Counted from the stretch's first letter, positions 25,008 through 32,734 are shown. The stretch: DNA of 36,511 nt from Caldalkalibacillus uzonensis (GCF_030814135.1 NZ_JAUSUQ010000020.1:1-36511); one strand, 5' to 3'. The notes: a model not told the origin generated them from the letters alone. Made by a program: numbers and translations.

Positions 25008-26072
25008 TTAGGAACTAATAAATGACCACAAATGGTTGGGTCCAGCTTGCATCACATATTCTCCAAGTCGATCTGACCATTCATTTTCATGCCCAAACTC
25101 GTCTCGCCACGACCAAAGTCGGCGAGTACTGTGGTGCAGTGGGTGCTCATGGGTAAACCCGATGGCACCATGAACTTGATGGGCTATTGGGACAGCAGTT
25201 CCTACTGCTTCACTGACACGAGCTTTGGCCAACATAATTTGATTAAGTCCGTCTCCATCTTCAAAAGCCTCAATGGCATAATTGGCAGCTAAATTTGCTG
25301 CTACAACTTCCCCTGATAAAACCGCCAACTGGTGTTGAATCGCTTGAAACTTACCAATATGCTGTCCAAACTGTTTTCGCTCTTTAGAGTAGGTTACCGA
25401 GAGTTCAAGAATCCGTTCCAATGCCCCTGACATTAACACAATACGGGTCAATGCCCCTGTGAACCATATCCATTGACAAATCTCATTTAAGTTCGGAAAA
25501 GTTCTAACACTACCTTTTACCTGGGCACGATTAAAAATTAGTCTATCCCGTGCTTCTCCAGCGAGGTTCTGACCCGGGATCACAGTACAGTCTTGAGGGT
25601 AGACCACCCCTATAGCTGTTGTACCGCTCGTGGCTGTCCCAATGACTATGATTTCATTGGCAAAACGTGCCCAAGGAACATTTTGAGCTGATCCGGTCAC
25701 ATACCAACTATCTGCTGTCTGTTCGAACTGAATTGCCTCTAGATCACTCACTGATGTCAGCGTTAAAGACCCCTCCTTGATATCAAACTGCAGTTGATGC
25801 AATAGCCAGTTGGCGATTAACGTCTCGGCAAGGGGAATCGGTGCTGAATACTTTCCGGCAATTTTGAGTGCACTTAAAGCATCTCCGTAGCTCCCCCCGG
25901 CTCCTCCCTGTTCTTCAGGTATACCAATCATTGTCAGTCCCATCTCTTCTAAGATGTCCCACAATTCTCCCGGCCAAATTCCTTTCTCAGCGTTGTTAAC
26001 TGTTTCTTTGCTCACCAGATCCTTCATAATTCTCGCTGTTGTATCAACAATCATTTCACGGATATCATTCAT
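25008..26072 (-). CDS. Acyl-CoA dehydrogenase, small/short chain of a tandem pair
   Basis: 354 residues. The family fold is clear in 'EEMGLTMIGIPEEQGGAGGS', 'SVTYSKERKQFGQHIGKFQA' and 'VHGAIGFTHEHPLHHSTRRL', but the middle beta domain is divergent and lacks the usual SEPxxGSD flavin segment. The start ATG overlaps the preceding dehydrogenase stop (ATGA). Such adjacent, unequal pairs usually form alpha2-beta2 heterotetramers with one FAD site per heterodimer, as known for actinobacterial steroid side-chain enzymes. This suggests a bulky or branched acyl-CoA substrate. Confidence 0.88.
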   Translation of the reverse strand: MNDIREMIVDTTARIMKDLVSKETVNNAEKGIWPGELWDILEEMGLTMIGIPEEQGGAGGSYGDALSALKIAGKYSAPIPLAETLIANWLLHQLQFDIKEGSLTLTSVSDLEAIQFEQTADSWYVTGSAQNVPWARFANEIIVIGTATSGTTAIGVVYPQDCTVIPGQNLAGEARDRLIFNRAQVKGSVRTFPNLNEICQWIWFTGALTRIVLMSGALERILELSVTYSKERKQFGQHIGKFQAIQHQLAVLSGEVVAANLAANYAIEAFEDGDGLNQIMLAKARVSEAVGTAVPIAHQVHGAIGFTHEHPLHHSTRRLWSWRDEFGHENEWSDRLGEYVMQAGPNHLWSFISS

Positions 26073-27229
26073 CGTACCCCCAACCCCCTTGCAATAATGC
26101 CCCGTAGAATTTCTGTCGTACCCCCTCGTAGTGTAAAACCGGGTGAATGAAGGATGGCCTGAGCTAGGAGCACTTCAAAATGTTTAATGGAAGTCATCGA
26201 TGGAGACAAAGAGACAAGCAAGCGTACCTTTTCAGTTAATTCCCTTTCAAATTGTGTTCCCAGGTCTTTAACCAGAGAGGCCGGAATATTAGGCGTTATG
26301 CCTTCCTCCAATAACTTAGCAACTCCTAAGGACATGCGTCGTAATGTCCATAAATGAGCAACCAATCTCCCAATTTCAATTCTAGAATGTTTATCGTTTT
26401 GCCCGTTTTTCCTCAGAATCCGTACTAATTCCACCAAAAGTGGAAAGGTACTCAAAAATCTTTCCGGGCCGCTTCGTTCATATGCTAATTCGGTCATACT
26501 TTGTTTCCATCCGTTTCCGATTTCACCAACAACCATGTCATCAGAAACTTTGACGTCCTCGAAAATTACTTCATTAAAGTGATGCTCTCCAGTCATGAGA
26601 ATAATGGGTCTTACAATCACACCGGGCAAGGATAGATCGATAATAAACTGACTCATTCCGGCATGGCGGTTATCCGGATCGCGAGATGTTCGGCACAAGG
26701 CAATCATATACTGCGTCTTGTGGGCCCCGCTGGTCCATATTTTACTGCCATTGATTACCCAGCCGTCCCCTTCCCTACGGGCACTGGTGCTTATGGAGGC
26801 TAAATCCGATCCAGAATTAGGCTCACTTAATCCAATGGAGAAGTAACATTCACCCCTGGCAATTTTGGGTAAAAAGAATGTCCGTTGTTCTTCCGTCCCG
26901 TACCTAAGGAGCAACGGGCCGCTTTGACGGTCAGCTATCCAATGGGCCGCTACAGGAGCACCGGCCGCTAACAGTTCTTCTGTAATCACAAAACGGTCTA
27001 AAGCAGAGCGTTCTTGCCCGCCATATTTGCGAGGCCACGTAACCCCAATCCATCCTTTCTCACCCAATTTCCTGCTGAACTCTGGAGAAAAACCGGCTAA
27101 CCACGAATCACAATGCGGGGTAAAGGTACCTGCTTGCAGTTCTTCATCAATAAAGTTTCGTACCTCATCCCTCAATTTCTTTGTACATTCAGGCAATTTA
27201 ACAGTTGGTAAACTAAATCCTTTAAACAA
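26069..27229 (-). CDS. Acyl-CoA dehydrogenase, partner chain of the tandem pair
   Basis: 386 residues from TTG at 27229, eight bases after GGGGAGG; a GTG at 27238 would abut the ribosome binding site. It contains 'SIGLSEPNSGSDLASISTSA' (flavin/substrate), 'WVINGSKIWTSGAHKTQYMI', 'ELAYERSGPERFLSTFPLLV' and a C-terminal 'RGGTTEILRGIIARGLG'. It overlaps the shorter dehydrogenase gene by four bases, indicating translational coupling and equal production, consistent with a heteromeric enzyme. Confidence 0.9.
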   Translation of the reverse strand: MFKGFSLPTVKLPECTKKLRDEVRNFIDEELQAGTFTPHCDSWLAGFSPEFSRKLGEKGWIGVTWPRKYGGQERSALDRFVITEELLAAGAPVAAHWIADRQSGPLLLRYGTEEQRTFFLPKIARGECYFSIGLSEPNSGSDLASISTSARREGDGWVINGSKIWTSGAHKTQYMIALCRTSRDPDNRHAGMSQFIIDLSLPGVIVRPIILMTGEHHFNEVIFEDVKVSDDMVVGEIGNGWKQSMTELAYERSGPERFLSTFPLLVELVRILRKNGQNDKHSRIEIGRLVAHLWTLRRMSLGVAKLLEEGITPNIPASLVKDLGTQFERELTEKVRLLVSLSPSMTSIKHFEVLLAQAILHSPGFTLRGGTTEILRGIIARGLGVR

Positions 27230-27280
27230 TAAACTCACCTCCCCAACTCCTGATTTATAAAGCCCAGAACTCTAACTGCA

Positions 27281-28066
27281 TTATCTCCCCGTAAACTTGG
27301 GCTTCCTTTTTTCCAGAAAAGCATTAACCCCTTCCTTATGGTCTTCCGTTTCGGTAACGATAGCCATATGTGAAGAAATCAGATCAAGTGCTGTTTCTAA
27401 ATCGGTTTTCATAGATTGACGAACAGAGCGCTTGATCATACGTATTGCAATTTGCGGACCGGAGGCAATTTGCCTAGCTAGATCCATGGTCTGTTCCATA
27501 AATGTTTCTCGTGGAAAGACGTGATTGACTAAACCCATTTGTAACGCTTCTTCTGCGTCCACAAAGCGTCCTGTCCACAAGAGTTCGTAAGCTCTTGCTT
27601 CTCCCACAAGTCTTGGCAAAAAGTAGGCGCCCCCATCACCCGGTACCAAGCCCACCTTGACATAACCTTCACTCACTTTGGCTGTATCAGCCATAGTTCT
27701 TATATCTGCCATAAGAGCCATATCCAGTCCCGCCCCCACAGCAGGACCGTTAATGGCCGCGATGACCGGTTTATCCATTCGTTGCAACGTAAACGGAATA
27801 CGATGAATATCCTCCCAAAGCATATTTTTGGCATCCAACCGGGTCGGTTTACCTTCTTGCATATCTCCCACATCTCCGCCGGCACAGAACACATCTCCCG
27901 CTCCTGTCACAACAACCACATGGACATCCTTATTATTTTGAGCATCTTCCAAGGCCTGAACCCACTCACCGATCATTTGACTGTTAAAGGCATTTTTCTT
28001 TTCAGGACGATTTAACGTGATGGTCTGAATATGATCCTCAATATGAACATGAATCAATGCAGACAT
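27281..28066 (-). CDS. Enoyl-CoA hydratase/isomerase (crotonase family)
   Basis: 261 residues from ATG 28066 (GGGAG upstream); an in-frame extension to 28147 would run through the preceding gene remnant. The crotonase pattern is 'ITLNRPEKKNAFNSQMIGEW', 'VTGAGDVFCAGGDVGDMQEG' (oxyanion hole), 'AAINGPAVGAGLDMALMADI' (second oxyanion hole) and 'VGLVPGDGGAYFLPRLVGEA'. The product hydrates a 2-enoyl-CoA, following the acyl-CoA dehydrogenases encoded just downstream. Confidence 0.92.
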   Translation of the reverse strand: MSALIHVHIEDHIQTITLNRPEKKNAFNSQMIGEWVQALEDAQNNKDVHVVVVTGAGDVFCAGGDVGDMQEGKPTRLDAKNMLWEDIHRIPFTLQRMDKPVIAAINGPAVGAGLDMALMADIRTMADTAKVSEGYVKVGLVPGDGGAYFLPRLVGEARAYELLWTGRFVDAEEALQMGLVNHVFPRETFMEQTMDLARQIASGPQIAIRMIKRSVRQSMKTDLETALDLISSHMAIVTETEDHKEGVNAFLEKRKPKFTGR

Positions 28067-28073
28067 GATTATA

Positions 28074-28268
28074 TCAACTCCCTTTATGAATTGAACCCGC
28101 ACCATCGATGACAATGCATGCCCCGGAAACATAATCAGCGTAGTCACTGACTCGATATGAAGCAGGATTAGCCACCTCTTGGGGTACCAAACCGCTGACG
28201 CCTCCTGTAATGATGGACACTTTACCTGCTAATGTTCCTTCAGGTAACATTGGTTGTTGATATAGCAT
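28074..28268 (-). pseudogene. SDR gene with a large internal in-frame deletion
   Basis: 'LAGKVSIITGGVSG' is the start of an SDR Rossmann fold, and 'DYADYVSGACIVIDGAGS' its far C-terminus. They are joined directly after 'GVSG' by LVPQEVANPASYRV, so roughly 190 residues including the active site are missing. The remaining 64 codons keep one frame with a start and a ribosome binding site (AAAGGATGATC). It was probably a 2,4-dienoyl-CoA-reductase-like or 3-hydroxyacyl-CoA dehydrogenase of this operon. Confidence 0.75.
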
Positions 28269-28277
28269 ATTTGGTGA

Positions 28278-28727
28278 TCATCCTTTTAAATTAGATTTTA
28301 CTCTCTCTTCAAGAGAATCTCTGTACGGGCCCTCCCACTGGATTACTTGGAGCATAACGTTAAAAAAACTTTTGGGGTAGACAAATAATTCTCTCCTTAC
28401 TCCCTCTTTAACATGGGGACCAATGATCCCAATCCCTTTTGCTGTGAGCTCTTGGGCTGCCTTTTCTATATCCTTTACACTTAGGGCAATGTGGTGGATC
28501 CCTTCACCTTTTTTTTGTAGAAATCGTTTAAAGCTGCCCTCACTGATCGGGGTTTCCAAGCCAATCAAAACATCATTCACCAGATAAAAAACGGCCTTTA
28601 CACCATGTTCCTCCAGCACCATTTCCTTCAGTGGCTTAACACCAAACATCGTCTCAAACTTTTGTTTTGCCTCTTCCAGATTATTGACTGCCAGTGTAAT
28701 GTGATCAAGCCCCTCTACCTCTAACAA
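28278..28727 (-). CDS. VOC-family protein, methylmalonyl-CoA epimerase-like
   Basis: 149 residues from TTG 28727, eight bases after AGGAG; a GTG at 28736 would overlap that site. Two beta-alpha-beta-beta-beta modules: 'GLDHITLAVNNLEEAKQKFE' (metal His) and 'GIHHIALSVKDIEKAAQELT' (second metal His), with a likely third ligand Glu at 'IGLETPI'. This is the methylmalonyl-CoA epimerase layout, although the C-terminal 'QVIQWEGPYRDSLEERVKSN' is unlike standard epimerases. It may epimerise or isomerise a 2-substituted acyl-CoA in this operon. Confidence 0.8.
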   Translation of the reverse strand: MLEVEGLDHITLAVNNLEEAKQKFETMFGVKPLKEMVLEEHGVKAVFYLVNDVLIGLETPISEGSFKRFLQKKGEGIHHIALSVKDIEKAAQELTAKGIGIIGPHVKEGVRRELFVYPKSFFNVMLQVIQWEGPYRDSLEERVKSNLKG

Positions 28728-28768
28728 ACGAACCACTCCTATCGATAAACCTTGGAAACTCGCATCTA

Positions 28769-29797
28769 TCAGCCGATCGTGGCAGATGAGACAGCCGTAT
28801 CCCCAAAGTTGGGAACGATTGTAATATGGTACGGTTCCGGCCCTCCAACTACAACAATTAAAATATCTTCATAGTTTTGACACACAGGCACCTTTCCGTT
28901 TTCAACGATAATCTCCTTACGGCGCCATTCAAGTAAATCTCTTGGTATATCTTCAATATTGATTTTGGAATTTTCATAGAGGAATTCTTTTACTTTAGAT
29001 TTGGTCCAACCCGCTTTGCTCATCAATTGGGCATGCCCCGGAGGAAGTAAAATAACAGGATTACCACCCCCAAACAAATAATTGTTATTGCCCATTACCT
29101 TCAACCCATCGGCGACAACGGTTAAATTAGTCAAGACGTTTGTTGTTGCTGGCAAGACATTGTTCGTACCCTGGGCACCGACTACTGTCACAATGTTTTC
29201 TCCATGTTTGTAACCCAATTCTACTGAGAGGGGATCCCAAGGACTTTCTTCTTCATTTTCTCCCAGACAAAAGGTATACTTGCCCGGCATCCCCAAGGTC
29301 GCTTTATCAATTTTTCCGGGCACTGCCCCGCCTATGTTAAGTAAGATCAATCTTAAAGCCCTACCTAACGTGGCATTGGCCCTATTCCCGGGTCCTAATG
29401 CATTTCTACCCGTGTTCATCTGAATTTTTTTTCGAATCTCACCGTTAACAATGACCAAAGGACTAACCGGATTGGTGGTCGTTTGAATACCACCCAAATT
29501 AAACCCTGGTACAGAAATAGCTTTCACCATAGCAATAAGAACCGGCATATATTCAGGTAAACATCCGGCCATAACAGCATTAACTGCAATCTTCTCCACC
29601 GTTGCCAGTCCTTTTCGTGGTTCAACCTCAGCAACCACCTCTTCGGCCGCTAATCCCGAAGCTTCAATATACTTAGCCACCTGTTCAGGGACGGGAGGGA
29701 GTACTGGAAGACCATCAGTCCACCCCATTTCATAAGCTTCATCAAAAAATTCAAATATGGAATCACTCATTTTAACGGTATCTGACAGCTTTGTCAT
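28769..29797 (-). CDS. Conserved partner protein of the UGSC selenoprotein
   Basis: 342 residues, start ATG overlapping the stop of the UGSC gene (ATGA), so the two are translated together. Conserved-looking segments are 'YEMGWTDGLPVLPPVPEQVA', 'KIAVNAVMAGCLPEYMPVLI', 'GNRANATLGRALRLILLNIG' and 'YTFCLGENEEESPWDPLSVE'. From memory, this type of protein is commonly encoded beside UGSC proteins and has no assigned reaction; no known catalytic fold is recognised. There is no signal peptide or membrane segment, so it is cytoplasmic. Cysteines in AGCLPEY and TFCLGEN might engage the Sec/Cys of its partner. I propose it is the second subunit of the same enzyme. Confidence 0.75.
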   Translation of the reverse strand: MTKLSDTVKMSDSIFEFFDEAYEMGWTDGLPVLPPVPEQVAKYIEASGLAAEEVVAEVEPRKGLATVEKIAVNAVMAGCLPEYMPVLIAMVKAISVPGFNLGGIQTTTNPVSPLVIVNGEIRKKIQMNTGRNALGPGNRANATLGRALRLILLNIGGAVPGKIDKATLGMPGKYTFCLGENEEESPWDPLSVELGYKHGENIVTVVGAQGTNNVLPATTNVLTNLTVVADGLKVMGNNNYLFGGGNPVILLPPGHAQLMSKAGWTKSKVKEFLYENSKINIEDIPRDLLEWRRKEIIVENGKVPVCQNYEDILIVVVGGPEPYHITIVPNFGDTAVSSATIG

Positions 29798-30321
29798 TCT
29801 GACACTTTCTCCTTTGAAATTTGATCTAACGCTTCACTAATAATGTCGCCAGCGATCACTTTCAATTCCTCTGTGGGCAGCTCTTCCACCAAACGACTAA
29901 TCACCACTTTGGGAATGCTTGTAAACTCCCTTCCTGCAGCAATTGCATTAGCTAAATCAACAAACCGATCGGTGACCACCACAATGGATGGAATTCCTCT
30001 ATTGAACAAATCAATTGAATCGTGGATACTCCACGTAGTACATGATCCTCAATTTGCTAAACCGACGATAACAAAATCCGACTTTAAAGCTAGATCATCT
30101 AAAAATGACTTGGATGCAGCTGAAGTTAGAGGGATGTCATAAATTGCAACACTTTTAACTTGGTGGTTTTCAGAAAGCTGACGACTCATTTCAGCAATGA
30201 TCACTTCCCAACTTTTCCATCTGTTATTTAAAATTCCGATCCGCTTTCCTTCTAAGGAGTAAATCGGTTTCAATTTTTGATCCACTTCTTTAGGTCTGGA
30301 TTTTGGATTTAACACCAGCAT
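29794..30321 (-). CDS. UGSC-family selenoprotein (in-frame TGA read as Sec)
   Basis: Start ATG 30321 with GGAGG nine bases upstream; a TTG at 30330 has no spacing. Ninety codons lead to TGA at 30051-30049, and the same frame then continues 84 codons to the real stop at 29794. Across the TGA the protein reads KSDFVIVGLAN-U-GSCTTWSIHDSIDLFNRGIP, i.e. the U-G-S-C motif of the UGSC (seleno)protein family, where Sec or Cys occupies this place. The N-terminus 'KPIYSLEGKRIGILNNRWKS' also fits. Product 175 residues with Sec91, cytoplasmic. A perfect hairpin follows the TGA (30021-30035). Selenium insertion needs SelA, SelB and tRNA-Sec encoded elsewhere, which the window cannot show. Alternative: a Cys-to-stop mutation. 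Confidence 0.85.
30021..30035 (-). promoter_or_regulatory. Candidate bacterial SECIS hairpin
   Basis: On the minus strand CGTGG-AGTAT-CCACG, a perfect 5-bp stem with a 5-base loop whose second base is G. The loop begins 18 bases after the TGA Sec codon, within the spacing usual for bacterial SECIS elements, which sit inside the coding region and bind SelB. Confidence 0.6.
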
Positions 30322-30469
30322 TTTGAACAACCTCCATTCTTTTTTGACCGTTTTCTGTAATCACTGAGACGTTAACTATTTTTATTTGTTGCACACTTAC
30401 TCTTATGGGGTTTGAATTGATCTCAACCTTTCCTTCTAACTTAGAAGCTAAGTATGAAAACTCTGACAT
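30290..30469 (-). CDS. Possible small protein overlapping the UGSC start
   Basis: A 59-residue frame from ATG 30469, overlapping the selenoprotein start by 32 bases. The sequence 'SEFSYLASKLEGKVEINSNP' then 'SVQQIKIVNVSVITENGQKR' has an even, protein-like composition with alternating strands, but the ribosome binding site is weak (AGAAGTG) and no family is recognised. It lies within the transcript from the sigma-54 promoter. It could equally be chance coding downstream of the synthetase remnant. Confidence 0.3.
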   Translation of the reverse strand: MSEFSYLASKLEGKVEINSNPIRVSVQQIKIVNVSVITENGQKRMEVVQNAGVKSKIQT

Positions 30470-30635
30470 CACTTCTGCTAGCCAATGAGGTGTGAGACAA
30501 GGCAGCCTTTGCTCCAATTTCAGAAGCGCCCACTTTATAAATGACCACTAGCTTATGATTTTTTAGACCGACTTCTACCAATTCATACAGGCGTTCTGGA
30601 GACCTGAGCCTTTCCTGAACTCTAGTTTTATTCAC
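30441..30635 (-). pseudogene. Acyl-CoA synthetase (ADP-forming) alpha fragment
   Basis: 'RSPERLYELVEVGLKNHKLV' and 'KVGASEIGAKAALSHTSLAS' reproduce the segment before and around the catalytic His of ADP-forming acyl-CoA synthetases (compare QSHTGLLAG of the intact gene at 18480-19961). Only about 55 residues survive. It begins at the predicted transcription start of the sigma-54 promoter, so it now serves as untranslated or leader sequence of the selenoprotein operon. Confidence 0.7.
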
Positions 30636-30644
30636 ATCTTATAT

Positions 30645-30661
30645 TGCAAAAGTCATGCCAA
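30645..30661 (-). promoter_or_regulatory. Sigma-54 (-24/-12) promoter of the selenoprotein operon
   Basis: The minus strand reads TTGGCATGACTTTTGCA: GG at -24 and GC at -12 separated by exactly 10 bases, close to the consensus TGGCAC-N5-TTGCA. It lies between the sigma-54 activator gene and the UGSC operon and points into the operon. Confidence 0.8.
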
Positions 30662-30713
30662 AACAAAAGGTCAAGAGATTGTTAAGACTATTCTAAGAGC
30701 TGCGATACTAGTA

Positions 30714-30770
30714 TTTCAAAATGTTTTAAATAGTTTCAAATATAATCAACATTATGAAACATTTTAAACA
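30714..30770 (-). promoter_or_regulatory. Upstream activator binding region (inverted repeat)
   Basis: TGTTTTAAATAGTTTCA (30722-30738) and TGAAACATTTTAAACA (30755-30770) form an imperfect inverted repeat; a further TTTCAAAATG half-site begins at 30714. It sits about 60-125 bases upstream of the sigma-54 promoter, the usual place for enhancer sites of the adjacent activator. Confidence 0.65.
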
Positions 30771-30774
30771 GCAA

Positions 30775-30796
30775 CAAAAAAGAGCCGATTAACGGC
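30775..30796 (-). terminator. Weak terminator after the sigma-54 activator gene
   Basis: On the minus strand GCCG-TTAAT-CGGC is followed by TCTTTTTTG. The stem is only 4 bp but the T-run is good. It would separate the activator transcript from the selenoprotein operon. Confidence 0.4.
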
Positions 30797-30862
30797 AACT
30801 AATCTTAGACATCATATCGATATCCTATCCCATATGCATGTACTGTTATTAGGTCCGACCTT

Positions 30863-32734
30863 TTATTGAAGTTGGTATTGTTTTATTTTTCTCCATAATG
30901 TTGTTCGAGAAATCCCAAGCTTTTGAGCTGCCTTTATTTTATTTCCGTTTGAATCCAACAATGCTTGAATAATACGAACTTTCTCCGCTTCTTGATAAGA
31001 AGTATAGTGCTCACCAACACCATTATTTTTTCCTTTATCATATTGCTGAATTTGTTGGGCTTCAAACTTAAAATGTTCACTTAAAACATCTTTAAAAATT
31101 TCGATAAGATCATATGTTGTCGTGGAAACGGAAGTTAATGCGGTAAGTCTTTGTACGAAATTTTCTAGTTCACGAATATTACCACACCACTCATAGTCAA
31201 GTAGCCTTTCTCCAGCTAACTTTATAAGAAAGTGAACGTGATCTTCCTGCATCCCATGCTTAAACAACAAATGTTTAAAAATAGGAATGATATCATCCTG
31301 CCTCTCTCTTAGCGGTGGCACATTTATCTGCAAAACATTAATCCGATAATACAGATCTTCACGAAACATTCCCCTTTTAACAAGATCAATCAGTGACTTG
31401 TTTGTGGCTGTGATAATTCTGACATTTAACGGGATTACCTTTTTTCCGCCTAACCGGATAACTTCTCTTTCTTGCAGTACCCTTAACAGTTTTGTTTGAA
31501 TCTCTAAAGAGAGCTCGCCGATTTCATCCAAAAAAATCGTCCCTCCTTGTGCCATTTCAAAGAAACCCGGTTTCCCACCTCTTTTTGCACCAGTAAAAGC
31601 GCCTTCTTCATATCCAAACAGTTCACTCTCCAAAATATTTTGAGGGATGGCCGAACAATTGACCGGGAGAAAAGGACCGTGTCGTCTATCACTTTCTTGA
31701 TGAATACTATGGGCCAATAATTCTTTTCCAGTTCCAGACTCTCCGTACAACAGAATGGGTGCCGTTGAACGAGAGTACTGTTTTGCTTTTACAATTACTC
31801 TTTTCATAGCCAATGAATCAGCAATAATATTTTTGAATGTATACTTAGATTGAAAACTATTTGCATATCGTTCCACAGCCTCCTCATTAAAGTCACCTGG
31901 GAGGCGCAGTATCGAAACATAACCGTTCAGTTTTCCATTAATTTCTATACCTATTCGTTTTTCATCAAGTCTTTTTAATCCTTGATCCAAAACCTCAGTA
32001 ATATTTTGGCCCCTTACTTCATGTTTGACTTTTCTGTTAATTAGGCGTAAACCAGCTGCATTGACATCAGTAATAGATCCATGTGAGTCAGTGATAAAAA
32101 GAGGGTTAATCACCTGATCAAAAATTGCTTCTTTAAATTTAACATACTTCATCATTTTTTTCTTTGTTGCAGCAAATTGGTAAGCCTTTATCAAGTCTAG
32201 TCTCAGTGCATCATTAGAATAAACCAGGATGCTATTAATCCCCAAACTTTCAGCCAGCTTACAAATAGAACTGGTTCCGATTACAGTATCATATCCTTTC
32301 TTTTGATATCTTTCAAGTAAGTTTTCCGCCTCTTCTAGACTATTAATAATCAAATGTTTCACGTCAAGATTAAGTGTTCGTTTGTACTCTTCTAATGGAT
32401 ATGTTTCATAGTTAGAGTACATCAGCAATACTTTATTTCCTATTGCTTTTGCCTTGACTAAAGCTTTGACCACATCAGCTTCAGTAAAATGCAACGGATA
32501 TATTGGTATTAAATGTAATAGCTCACTAAATTCTCTTTTAAAGATTTCAAGATGGGCCCCACTTGTAATGACGAGGTCAAATGTGGTTACATAGTCCAGA
32601 TCTATACGTTTGCTAAACTCAGCAAAACCAACCTCTAATACTTCTAATTTAATGGGCAAGTTAACAGTTTTATAAACCTCATAACATAGTTGTGTAAAGT
32701 TTGGGTGGCTAATAATTAAGATTTTCGTCGTCAT
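30863..32734 (-). CDS. PrpR-type sigma-54-dependent transcriptional activator
   Basis: 623 residues. The N-terminal 185 residues resemble the PrpR sensor domain (type-1 periplasmic-binding-like fold: 'FDLVITSGAHLEIFKREFSE', 'KKGYDTVIGTSSICKLAESL'). A PAS domain covers about 200-260 ('NPLFITDSHGSITDVNAAGL'). The AAA+ domain follows with Walker A GESGTGKE (331-338), the sigma-54 contact loop GAFTGA (378-383) and Walker B 'IFLDEIGE'. A Fis-type HTH ends the protein ('NKIKAAQKLGISRTTLWRKI'). Such proteins respond to small acids or CoA-pathway intermediates. Its position beside a sigma-54 promoter and inverted repeats makes it the likely regulator of the selenoprotein/CoA operon. Confidence 0.92.
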   Translation of the reverse strand: MTTKILIISHPNFTQLCYEVYKTVNLPIKLEVLEVGFAEFSKRIDLDYVTTFDLVITSGAHLEIFKREFSELLHLIPIYPLHFTEADVVKALVKAKAIGNKVLLMYSNYETYPLEEYKRTLNLDVKHLIINSLEEAENLLERYQKKGYDTVIGTSSICKLAESLGINSILVYSNDALRLDLIKAYQFAATKKKMMKYVKFKEAIFDQVINPLFITDSHGSITDVNAAGLRLINRKVKHEVRGQNITEVLDQGLKRLDEKRIGIEINGKLNGYVSILRLPGDFNEEAVERYANSFQSKYTFKNIIADSLAMKRVIVKAKQYSRSTAPILLYGESGTGKELLAHSIHQESDRRHGPFLPVNCSAIPQNILESELFGYEEGAFTGAKRGGKPGFFEMAQGGTIFLDEIGELSLEIQTKLLRVLQEREVIRLGGKKVIPLNVRIITATNKSLIDLVKRGMFREDLYYRINVLQINVPPLRERQDDIIPIFKHLLFKHGMQEDHVHFLIKLAGERLLDYEWCGNIRELENFVQRLTALTSVSTTTYDLIEIFKDVLSEHFKFEAQQIQQYDKGKNNGVGEHYTSYQEAEKVRIIQALLDSNGNKIKAAQKLGISRTTLWRKIKQYQLQ

